Positions 35,901 through 43,265 of a stretch of DNA of 64,000 bases are shown one piece after another. How positions within the stretch are numbered: the stretch's first letter is position 1; the number at the start of each line of letters is the position of its first letter. A program made the translations under genes and the position numbers. The notes under the pieces were generated by a model. It did not search any database, had not been told where the DNA came from, and saw only the letters and a list, made by a program, of their open reading frames with translations. This DNA comes from Prevotella sp. khp7 (GTDB lineage Bacteria; Bacteroidota; Bacteroidia; Bacteroidales; Bacteroidaceae), in contig NZ_FOIV01000003.1 in NCBI RefSeq assembly GCF_900109055.1, positions 622,835-686,834 on the forward strand, written 5' to 3'.

Positions 35901-35990
35901 ATACGGATTAACACGGCTTTATAAATAAAGACACAGCCTGCTGCGCACAAAAGCAGTGCTTCTCAAATGAGAGCCGTGTAAATCTGCGCC
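35901..35990. repeat. rnf intergenic palindromic element, copy B
   Basis: A 90-bp relative of copy A in the rnfG-rnfE spacer: outer arms start ATACGGATTAACACGG and end CCGTGTAAATCTGCGCC, with inner CTGC/GCAG hairpin. By eye it is above 75 percent identical to copy A over about 85 bp. Confidence 0.85.
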
Positions 35991-36011
35991 AAAAATATAA
36001 ATATAAGGATT

Positions 36012-36605
36012 ATGAACTATATAGGAATTATCAAGAACGGCATAATCAAGGAGAACCCCACATTCGTCTTGATGCTCGGTATGTGTCCTACGCTGGCCAC
36101 AACCACCAGTGCTCTCAATGGCCTGTCGATGGGCCTTGCCACGATGGCGGTACTCATCTGTACCAATTTAGTCATCTCGTGTCTTAAATCAGTCACTCCT
36201 GATAAGGTGCGCATCCCTGTGTTCATTGTTGTGATAGCCGCCTTTGTGACCATTCTACAGATGGTCATCAAGGCTTTCCTGCCCGACATCGATGCTGCTT
36301 TGGGATTGTTCATCCCACTGATTGTGGTCAACTGTATCATTCTCGGTCGTGCTGAGGGCTTTGCTTCGAAGAACTCACCTGTAGCCTCACTCTTCGATGG
36401 CATTGGCATCGGTCTCGGCTTTACGTTGGGTTTGACGCTCCTTGGCATCTGTCGCGAGCTGCTGGGCTCTGGTTCTGTTTTCGGCCTCACCATGTGGCCC
36501 GAGACCTACAATATTCTGCTCTTCGTTTTGCCTCCGGGAGCCTTCATCACCTTAGGTTTCCTCATCGCAATCGTGAACAAATTAAGGAGACAAGAATACA
36601 AGTAG
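36012..36605 (+). CDS. rnfE: electron transport complex subunit RnfE
   Basis: 197 residues with six transmembrane helices. RnfE and RnfA form the membrane pair around a 2Fe-2S centre in Rnf/Nqr complexes. Conserved segments: NGIIKENPTFVLMLGMCPTLA (about 8), GLSMGLATMAVLICTNLVIS, PLIVVNCIILGRAEGFASKN (about 112). The Cys of LGMCP and of VVNCI are the expected cluster ligands. Start at 36012 is close after repeat copy B. Confidence 0.96.
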   Translation: MNYIGIIKNGIIKENPTFVLMLGMCPTLATTTSALNGLSMGLATMAVLICTNLVISCLKSVTPDKVRIPVFIVVIAAFVTILQMVIKAFLPDIDAALGLFIPLIVVNCIILGRAEGFASKNSPVASLFDGIGIGLGFTLGLTLLGICRELLGSGSVFGLTMWPETYNILLFVLPPGAFITLGFLIAIVNKLRRQEYK

Positions 36606-36653
36606 TTCAAGGAGTCCAATACATATGTCCTGAACTCCCTGTCTCCCTGAACT
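36605..36653. repeat. hairpin between rnfE and rnfA
   Basis: AGTTCAAGGAG (36604-36614) can pair with CTCCCTGAACT (36643-36653), with CCTGAACTCC occurring twice. It differs from copies A and B but fills the same kind of spacer. Confidence 0.6.
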
Positions 36654-36672
36654 CCTAAAAAATAAAAGCATT

Positions 36673-37275
36673 ATGGAATATATACTGATTTTTATTAGCG
36701 CCATTTTCGTGAACAACATCGTGTTGTCACAGTTTCTCGGCATCTGTCCGTTTTTGGGCGTATCAAAGAAAATCGATACCTCGCTGGGCATGTCGGTAGC
36801 AGTAGCCTTTGTGCTAACGTTGGCCACCATCGTTACCTGGCTGGTACAGAAATATGTGCTTGATGCCTTTGGCTTGCAATACCTGCAGACCATCGCCTTT
36901 ATCCTCGTTATCGCCGCATTGGTTCAGATGGTCGAGATTGTGCTGAAGAAGGTATCGCCAGCCCTCTATCAGGCGCTGGGTATCTTCCTGCCGCTGATTA
37001 CTACCAACTGTGCCGTGCTTGGCGTGGCCATCCTCTGCATCCAGAAAGACTATAATCTGTTGCAGTCTGTGGTCTATGCTTTCTCTACGGCCCTTGGCTT
37101 TGGTTTGGCACTCACCGTCTTTGCCGGTATGCGCGAACAACTCGAGTTGGTAAAGATTCCCAAGGGCATGCAGGGTATGGCCATTGTCATGCTCTCCGCT
37201 GGTCTGCTGAGTCTTGCCTTCATGGGCTTCTCAGGAGTCGACGGCGGTCTGAAGCTCCTTTTCGGGTTAGATTAA
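36673..37275 (+). CDS. rnfA: electron transport complex subunit RnfA
   Basis: 200 residues with six transmembrane helices, homologous to RnfE. Signatures: FISAIFVNNIVLSQFLGICPFLGVS (about 8-32) with the ligand Cys in GICPF, and PLITTNCAVLGVAIL (about 108) with the second Cys. It is the last gene of rseC-rnfBCDGEA and is followed by a strong bidirectional terminator. Confidence 0.96.
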   Translation: MEYILIFISAIFVNNIVLSQFLGICPFLGVSKKIDTSLGMSVAVAFVLTLATIVTWLVQKYVLDAFGLQYLQTIAFILVIAALVQMVEIVLKKVSPALYQALGIFLPLITTNCAVLGVAILCIQKDYNLLQSVVYAFSTALGFGLALTVFAGMREQLELVKIPKGMQGMAIVMLSAGLLSLAFMGFSGVDGGLKLLFGLD

Positions 37276-37279
37276 AAAA

Positions 37280-37313
37280 AGAGCAGGCTTCCAATCGGAA
37301 GCCTGCTCTTTTT
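37280..37313. terminator. bidirectional terminator between rnfA and the GH3 gene
   Basis: AGAGCAGGCTTCC (37280-37292) pairs perfectly with GGAAGCCTGCTCT (37297-37309) around a 4-nt loop, with T residues after it on the plus strand and an A-run before it that is a T-run on the minus strand. It sits between two converging genes. Confidence 0.92.
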
Positions 37314-37319
37314 ATGTGT

Positions 37320-39914
37320 TTATTTCACTACGAAGTCGAGTGATTGGAGGTCTTTGTCCAATGACGAGGTGCCGTAGAGAATCTGGTAGCGACCTGAACG
37401 GGTGGAGAGTTCGTCGATGCTTTCGTCATAGTATTCGAACGACTCGCTATCGAGGGTGATGGTGGCATTTGCAGTCTCACCAGCCTTGAGTGAGAGCTTC
37501 TGGAATCCCTTCAGACTCTTGATGGGAGCGTCGGGGTAGTCGAGTGCCTTGACATATACCTGAATAGTCTCAGTACCCTCGCGACTGCCGGTATTGCTGA
37601 CGGGAACGGTGAGTGTTACCTTGCCGTCTTTCTTCATGGACGACTTAGACAGCTGACCTTTGCCGACTGTGAACGTGGTGTAGCTGAGGCCGTAGCCAAA
37701 GGCATACTGAGGCACACCTGTGAAGTAACGATAGGTGCGGTTCTTCATCGAGTAGTCGAGGAAGTCTGGCAGGTCGTTGTTAGAGCGATAGAACGTTACG
37801 GGAAGCTTGCCGCCAGGGTTATAGTCACCAAAGAGCACATCGGCTAATGCCTTGGCACCACCCTGACCTGCATACCAAGCCTGCAGGAGAGCGTCGTACT
37901 CATTCTCGACACTACCGAAGGCGATGGCAGAACCAGAACAGTTGACAAATACCACGGGCTTGCCTGTGGCGTGCATGGCCTGAAGGAGCATCTGCTGAAC
38001 TTTTGGCAGTTCGATATCCGCCTTGTCGCCGCCTTCGCCCTCCATCTGGGCAGAGATACCACCGATGATGATGATAGCGTCGGCAGTGCTTACTTCCTTA
38101 GCCAGATCAGTGAAGTCGGCAAGGTTGCGTTCGCAGATGTCGCCACGCAGCATGGCAAACTGACCATTTCCGCGACGATATTCAACCTCGAGATCATAGG
38201 TCTGTCCCTCCTGAACAGGGAAAGACTTGTACTCAACCTTACGACCGAAGCCGAAACCACGGCGCATGCCACCCTGAACCTCTTCTACCATCTGACCATT
38301 GACACGGAGGATATACCCGTTGTCGGTCATGAGTGTGTACTTCATCTCACCAGTGAAGGTCGATTTGTACTGACCGCTGATGCGTACAGAGACTGAGTCG
38401 CTGTTGACACCTTCGGCAAAGCCCCAGGCACCGAAAGTAGAGAAGTTGAGCTCGTTGTAGAAAGCTGTCTTGACAGGAGCGCCTTCGAGGTTACGGTTGT
38501 TGAAGAATTCAACCTTCACGCCCTGACCATCGTTGAAATCGCCGAGATGACGGATGGTGTTGTACTCGTCGTTGAGCTCACAGGCCTTGCGGTAGATGAT
38601 GTTGGCTCCAGGCACAGCAGCCTTGATGCCTTCGAGCAACGAGTGGGTATGAGCCTGCGTAGGTGTGCCGCCATAGTTACCATTGAGCATGGCAGCATCG
38701 TCGGCATTAGGACCAAGAACGGCGATGGTTTTGATATCTTTAGAAAGCGGCAAGATGCCGTTGTTCTTGAGTAGCACCATCGACTCGCGGGCGGCCTGAG
38801 TAGCGAGGGCGTCGAACGGCTCGCTGCTGATGACATCAGAACCCAGCTTAGCCCAAGGCAGCATGTCGGCAGGGTCAAACATTCCGAGCTCGAAACGACC
38901 TGTGAGCGTCTTACGCAGATGCTGATCGAGATCGCTCTCTTTGATGAGGCCTTTCTTCAAACCCTCGGTGAGTGACATGAACACCTTGCCACACTCGAGG
39001 TCGGTGCCATTGAGAACTGCATCGACAGATGCCGAGAGTCCGTCCTTATGTGTCTCGTGTTGACCACGGTTGAAGAAGTTGTTGATGGCGTCACAGTCGG
39101 TAAGCACGATAGCGTCATAGCCCCATTTGTTACGCAGGATGTCAATCAGCAGACGGTCGCTGGCGCAGCAGGGGGTGCCTTCGAAACGCTGATAAGCGCA
39201 CATCACCTCACGAACATTCGCCTTCTTGACCAAGGCTTTAAAGGCGGGGAGGTAGGTCTCCCAGAGGTCGCGGTTTGATGGCTCGACATTCATGGAGTGG
39301 CGCAAGGGCTCAGGACCGCTGTGAACGGCGTAATGCTTAGCGCAGGCATGGGTCTTGAAATAGTGGTCATCGTTACCTTGCATGCCGAGAACGGTCTGTA
39401 CGCCCAGTACGGCATTCATATAAGGATCTTCGCCACAGGTCTCCTGCCCACGTCCCCAACGGGGATCACGGAAAATGTTGACGTTAGGACACCAGAAGGT
39501 GAGCTCGGGATTTCCTGGATAGTAGACCACGCCCATAGGTACATTAAATATATTATGGTCGGAGCGGTTCCAGTTTGCTCGGGCTTCGTCGCTCACGGCA
39601 GAGAATACATTATAGAAAAGCTGCTCACTGAAGGCTGCAGCCATGCCGATGGGCTGGGGGAACACGGTGTAGCCGTCCTGACGAACGCCATGGCAGGCTT
39701 CACTCCACCAGTTGTAGGAGGGAATGCCGAGGCGGTCGATGGAGGCCGATTTGTTCATCATCAGTCCCACCTTCTCTTCAGGGGTGAGCATAGAGATGAG
39801 GTTTTCTACGCGCTCAGCTGTTGGCAGCTTGGGGTCTTGCCAAGCATACTTCGTCTGAGCCATTGTGCTGACGGAAAGTCCAGCCAGCAGGGTCAGAAAT
39901 AGGAATCTTTTCAT
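37320..39914 (-). CDS. GH3 family beta-glycosidase with PA14 domain
   Basis: 864 residues from the ATG at 39914, which gives a proper signal peptide (MKRFLFLTLLAGLSVSTMA-Q). Domains: N-terminal GH3 barrel (about 25-340) with RWGRGQETCGEDPYM, KHYAVHSGPE and the nucleophile Asp in VLTDCDAINNFF (about 272); alpha/beta sandwich with LGPNADD; a PA14 domain inserted there (about 455-595; VEFFNNRNLEGAP, TLMTDNGYILRVNGQ); and a fibronectin-III-like C-terminus. GH3 enzymes with this plan act on beta-glucosides or beta-xylosides; exact substrate is open. The PA14 insert may bind the sugar next to the active site. Confidence 0.94.
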   Translation of the reverse strand: MKRFLFLTLLAGLSVSTMAQTKYAWQDPKLPTAERVENLISMLTPEEKVGLMMNKSASIDRLGIPSYNWWSEACHGVRQDGYTVFPQPIGMAAAFSEQLFYNVFSAVSDEARANWNRSDHNIFNVPMGVVYYPGNPELTFWCPNVNIFRDPRWGRGQETCGEDPYMNAVLGVQTVLGMQGNDDHYFKTHACAKHYAVHSGPEPLRHSMNVEPSNRDLWETYLPAFKALVKKANVREVMCAYQRFEGTPCCASDRLLIDILRNKWGYDAIVLTDCDAINNFFNRGQHETHKDGLSASVDAVLNGTDLECGKVFMSLTEGLKKGLIKESDLDQHLRKTLTGRFELGMFDPADMLPWAKLGSDVISSEPFDALATQAARESMVLLKNNGILPLSKDIKTIAVLGPNADDAAMLNGNYGGTPTQAHTHSLLEGIKAAVPGANIIYRKACELNDEYNTIRHLGDFNDGQGVKVEFFNNRNLEGAPVKTAFYNELNFSTFGAWGFAEGVNSDSVSVRISGQYKSTFTGEMKYTLMTDNGYILRVNGQMVEEVQGGMRRGFGFGRKVEYKSFPVQEGQTYDLEVEYRRGNGQFAMLRGDICERNLADFTDLAKEVSTADAIIIIGGISAQMEGEGGDKADIELPKVQQMLLQAMHATGKPVVFVNCSGSAIAFGSVENEYDALLQAWYAGQGGAKALADVLFGDYNPGGKLPVTFYRSNNDLPDFLDYSMKNRTYRYFTGVPQYAFGYGLSYTTFTVGKGQLSKSSMKKDGKVTLTVPVSNTGSREGTETIQVYVKALDYPDAPIKSLKGFQKLSLKAGETANATITLDSESFEYYDESIDELSTRSGRYQILYGTSSLDKDLQSLDFVVK

Positions 39915-40017
39915 GTACAAATAGTTTATAAATTTAGTTAGAATCTTACAATTACGCTGCAAAGGTAAGAATAAAAATTCTTTTGGAAAACTTTTTTGCA
40001 GAAAAGATGAAAGATAA

Positions 40018-40049
40018 TTTGGCAGTGTCGTGGCAAATTGCTAACTTTG
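40018..40049 (+). promoter_or_regulatory. promoter and long leader of ilvC
   Basis: TTTG (40018-40021) and TAACTTTG (40042-40049) are exactly 20 nt apart. The transcript would have a leader of about 155 nt before the ilvC ATG, with a small GGTG/CACC hairpin near 40121-40133. Nothing else is recognised in the 292 bp between the GH3 gene and ilvC; no run of Val/Leu/Ile codons for classical attenuation is seen. Confidence 0.7.
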
Positions 40050-40206
40050 CAACCGATTTCTAAAGTTAACCCCTCGTCGGAGTTTCGTGTAAGCTCTGGG
40101 TGGACTGATAAAATAATAAAGGTGGTGAACACCAAGCGTCTGGTTCTCGGGAAGGGCTGGCATAGTACACAAGGGATATGTATAACATTTAAAAACAAAA
40201 GCTATT

Positions 40207-41256
40207 ATGGCACAAATGAATTTTGGTGGCGTTATTGAAACTGTTGTCACCAGCAAAGAGTTCTCACTTGAGAAAGCACGTGAAGTATTAAAGAATGAAA
40301 CGATCGCAGTGATCGGTTATGGTATCCAGGGTCCTGGTCAGGCTTGTAACCTGCGTGACAATGGATTTAACGTTATTGTCGGTCAGCGTCAGGGAAAGAC
40401 ATATGACAAGGCTGTTGCCGACGGATGGGTTCCTGGTGAGACGCTGTTCTCTATTGAGGAGGCTGCCGAGAAGGGTACCATCCTCTGCATGTTGCTTTCT
40501 GATGCTGGTCAGATTCAGCAGTGGCCTACCATTAAGAAATATCTGAAGCCTGGCAAGACTCTGTACTACAGCCATGGCTTTGCCATCAACTGGAGTGATC
40601 GTACAGGTGTGGTTCCTCCAAAGGATGTCGACGTGATTATGGTTGCTCCTAAGGGTAGCGGTACTTCACTGCGTACCATGTTCTGCGAGGGCCGTGGTCT
40701 GAACTGCTCGTATGCTGTCTATCAGGATGCAAGCGGTAACGCAAAGGAGAAGACACTGGCCTTTGGTATCGGTATCGGTGCAGGTTACATGTTTGAGACA
40801 ACATTCCAGCGTGAGGCTACCTCTGACCTGACAGGTGAGCGTGGCTCTCTGATGGGTGCCATTCAGGGACTTTTGCTTGCTCAGTATGAGGTACTCCGTG
40901 AGCACGGACACTCTCCTTCGGAGGCTTTCAACGAGACCGTTGAAGAGCTGACTCAGAGCCTTGGCCCGTTGTTCGGTGAGAAGGGTATGGACTGGATGTA
41001 TGCCAACTGCTCGACAACGGCACAGCGTGGTGCACTTGACTGGGCTCCCCGTTTCCATGATGCCATCAAGCCTGTTATGGAGTGGCTTTATTACTCTGTG
41101 CAGACTGGTAACGAGGCGCAGATTAGCATCGATTCTAACTCTAAACCTGACTATCGTGCAGGTCTTGAGAAGGAACTTGAGGCTATGCGCAATCAGGAAA
41201 TGTGGCGTGCCGGCGAGACCGTACGCAAACTGCGTCCAGAGAATCAAGACGTATAA
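40207..41256 (+). CDS. ilvC: ketol-acid reductoisomerase
   Basis: 349 residues, short (class I) form. It isomerises and reduces acetolactate to dihydroxyisovalerate, the step between IlvB and IlvD. The nucleotide-binding loop is IGYGIQGPGQACNLRDNG (about 37-54) followed by VIVGQRQGK; the GQRQGK turn determines NADPH/NADH choice, which I cannot settle. Catalytic Mg-binding segments include DLTGERGTLMG-like DLTGERGSLMGAIQG and NETVEELTQSL. It stands alone, about 32 kb from ilvDBH, with its own promoter and terminator. Confidence 0.97.
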   Translation: MAQMNFGGVIETVVTSKEFSLEKAREVLKNETIAVIGYGIQGPGQACNLRDNGFNVIVGQRQGKTYDKAVADGWVPGETLFSIEEAAEKGTILCMLLSDAGQIQQWPTIKKYLKPGKTLYYSHGFAINWSDRTGVVPPKDVDVIMVAPKGSGTSLRTMFCEGRGLNCSYAVYQDASGNAKEKTLAFGIGIGAGYMFETTFQREATSDLTGERGSLMGAIQGLLLAQYEVLREHGHSPSEAFNETVEELTQSLGPLFGEKGMDWMYANCSTTAQRGALDWAPRFHDAIKPVMEWLYYSVQTGNEAQISIDSNSKPDYRAGLEKELEAMRNQEMWRAGETVRKLRPENQDV

Positions 41257-41268
41257 TCTAAATAGGAA

Positions 41269-41300
41269 ATTGCGGGGGTGTGTACCCCCGCAATTCATTT
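41269..41300 (+). terminator. terminator of ilvC
   Basis: ATTGCGGGGGT (41269-41279) pairs perfectly with ACCCCCGCAAT (41284-41294), followed by a T-rich tract. It sits 13 nt after the ilvC stop. The hydratase gene starts only 11-17 nt later, so some read-through is likely. Confidence 0.85.
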
Positions 41301-41310
41301 TTATAAAAGT

Positions 41311-41775
41311 ATGGGAAAATTAGTAATTAATTCGTATGATGAATTCGCAGCCCATCTGGGCGAGGAACTCGGAGCCTCAGACTGGTTGCAAGTAGATCAG
41401 GACCGCATCAACCTGTTTGCTGATGCCACACTCGACCATCAGTGGATACATGTAGACGTGGAGCGTGCCAAGGAAGAGAGCCAGTACAAGAGCACTATTG
41501 CTCACGGCTATCTGACTCTTTCGCTGTTGCCCTACATGTGGGACCAGATCATCGAGGTGAACAACATTAAGATGCTCGTAAACTACGGCATGGACAAGAT
41601 GCGCTTCGGACAGCCGGTAATCACTGGTTCTAAGGTGCGTCTGGTAACAAAACTGCACAATATACAGAATCTGCGTGGTATCTGCAAGGCAGAAATCGAG
41701 TTCCGCATAGAGATTGAAGGACAGCGCAAGCCTGCACTCGAAGGTATTGCTTCGTTCCTGTATTATTTTGTATAA
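41311..41775 (+). CDS. MaoC-like (R)-specific enoyl hydratase
   Basis: 154 residues, single hot-dog fold. The catalytic motif is DRINLFADATLDHQWIHVD (about 34-52; Asp and His of the MaoC/R-hydratase family), followed by STIAHGYLTLSLLP. The family adds water to enoyl-CoA or enoyl-ACP. The ATG at 41311 (MGKLVINSYDEF) is preferred to an upstream codon that would lie in the ilvC terminator. It is 54 nt after ilvC and 31 nt before the PurF-like gene, with no promoter of its own seen, so it may rely on read-through. Confidence 0.88.
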   Translation: MGKLVINSYDEFAAHLGEELGASDWLQVDQDRINLFADATLDHQWIHVDVERAKEESQYKSTIAHGYLTLSLLPYMWDQIIEVNNIKMLVNYGMDKMRFGQPVITGSKVRLVTKLHNIQNLRGICKAEIEFRIEIEGQRKPALEGIASFLYYFV

Positions 41776-41806
41776 ACAAACTATAAAAGAAAGAAAAGGA
41801 TAACGT

Positions 41807-43258
41807 ATGGGAGGCTTTTTTGGTACCATCTCCACGAAATGCTGCGTGAACGACTTGTTCTACGGCACAGACTATAACTCTCACCTTGGCACAAAGCGAG
41901 CAGGACTGGTAACTTATGACACGGAAAAGGGATTCAGTCGTAAGATTCACAATCTTGAGCGTGATTATTTCCGCTCTAAGTTCGAAGATGAATTGGACTC
42001 GTTCTCAGGCAACCAAGGTATAGGTGTGATCAGTGATACTGATCCACAGCCAATACTCGTGAATTCACACTTGGGTCGCTATGCTGTAGTGACAGTAGCG
42101 AAGATTAATAATCTGGAAGAAATAGCTCAGGAATTGCTGGATCGCAGAATGCACTTCAGCGAATATTCTGCCAATACCATCAACCAGACGGAGTTGGTGG
42201 CATTGCTCATCAACATGGGACGTACCTTTGTTGAGGGTATCAATCTGGTGTACAAGAAGATTGAAGGTTCTTGCTCGATGCTGATTCTGACGGAAAAGGG
42301 TATCATTGCCGCAAGAGACTTCTTGGGACGTACGCCAATTGTTGTTGGTAAGAAAGAGGGAGCTTATGCCGTGTCGAGTGAGACTACGAGTTTTCCGAAC
42401 CTTGACTATCATCGTGAGAGAGACTTGGGGCCTGGAGAGATAGTACTTCTGACAGCAGATAAGATGGAGGTGCTGCAGGAGCCTTTCAAACGTGAGCAGA
42501 TTTGCTCGTTCTTATGGGTCTACTACGGATTCCCCGCATCAGACTACAATGGTATCAACGTTGAGAATGTGCGTGAGACGAATGGTAAGATGATGGGTGA
42601 ACAGGATGATACGGATGTGGACTGCGTTTGCGGTGTGCCCGACTCAGGTGTTGGCATGGCATTGGGTTATGCAGAGGGTAAGGGCGTACCCTATAAGCGT
42701 GCCGTGCTGAAATATACACCTACATGGCCTCGTTCGTTTACACCTGGCAATCAGGAACGTCGTTCACTGGTGGCTAAGATGAAGCTGATACCAAACCCGG
42801 CACTGCTGAAAGACAAACGTGTGGTGTTCTGCGACGACTCTATTGTTCGTGGTACGCAGTTGAAGGATAACGTTAAGACCTTCTTCGAGTATGGTGCTAA
42901 GGAGGTTCACTGTCGTATCTCATGTCCGCCATTGGTATATGGTTGCCCGTTTATCGGCTTTACCTCGTCGAAGAGCGACATGGAACTGATTACACGTCGT
43001 ATCATCAAGGACTTTGAGGGTGATGACAAGAAGAATCTGGAGAAATATGCACAGACAGATTCTCCTGAATATAAGCGTATGGTTGATGAGATTGCCAAGC
43101 GTCTGGGCCTGACATCATTGAAATTCGCTAAGTTGGAAGACTTGATTAAGTCGATAGGTATGGAGAAGTGTCATGTCTGTACACACTGTTTCGATGGCTC
43201 AAGCTATTGTCATGAGCACGACAAGGAAGATGAGCGTCAGATGAAAATCGAGTTCTAA
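41807..43258 (+). CDS. PurF-like phosphoribosyltransferase with a degenerate glutaminase domain
   Basis: 483 residues with the two-domain plan of glutamine phosphoribosylpyrophosphate amidotransferase. The PRPP domain is intact: VVFCDDSIVRGTQ (about 340-352) and the substrate loop PDSGVGMALGYAEG with RSFTPGNQERRSLVAKMKLIP. The N-terminal class II glutaminase domain is not: after Met comes Gly (MGGFFGTI) where PurF has the nucleophile Cys (MCGxxG); the RYST segment reads ISDTD and the HNG segment reads AKI. The C-terminus has a Cys group (CHVCTHCFDGSSYC). It may use free ammonia, pair with another glutaminase, or do something else. From memory, similar proteins occur in other Bacteroidales and are labelled amidophosphoribosyltransferase. 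Confidence 0.8.
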   Translation: MGGFFGTISTKCCVNDLFYGTDYNSHLGTKRAGLVTYDTEKGFSRKIHNLERDYFRSKFEDELDSFSGNQGIGVISDTDPQPILVNSHLGRYAVVTVAKINNLEEIAQELLDRRMHFSEYSANTINQTELVALLINMGRTFVEGINLVYKKIEGSCSMLILTEKGIIAARDFLGRTPIVVGKKEGAYAVSSETTSFPNLDYHRERDLGPGEIVLLTADKMEVLQEPFKREQICSFLWVYYGFPASDYNGINVENVRETNGKMMGEQDDTDVDCVCGVPDSGVGMALGYAEGKGVPYKRAVLKYTPTWPRSFTPGNQERRSLVAKMKLIPNPALLKDKRVVFCDDSIVRGTQLKDNVKTFFEYGAKEVHCRISCPPLVYGCPFIGFTSSKSDMELITRRIIKDFEGDDKKNLEKYAQTDSPEYKRMVDEIAKRLGLTSLKFAKLEDLIKSIGMEKCHVCTHCFDGSSYCHEHDKEDERQMKIEF

Positions 43259-43265
43259 TAAAAAT

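Noticed and set aside
40038..40238. 66-codon frame in the ilvC leader as an attenuator peptide
   Set aside because: It starts inside the -7 box, overlaps the ilvC start and has no run of branched-chain codons.
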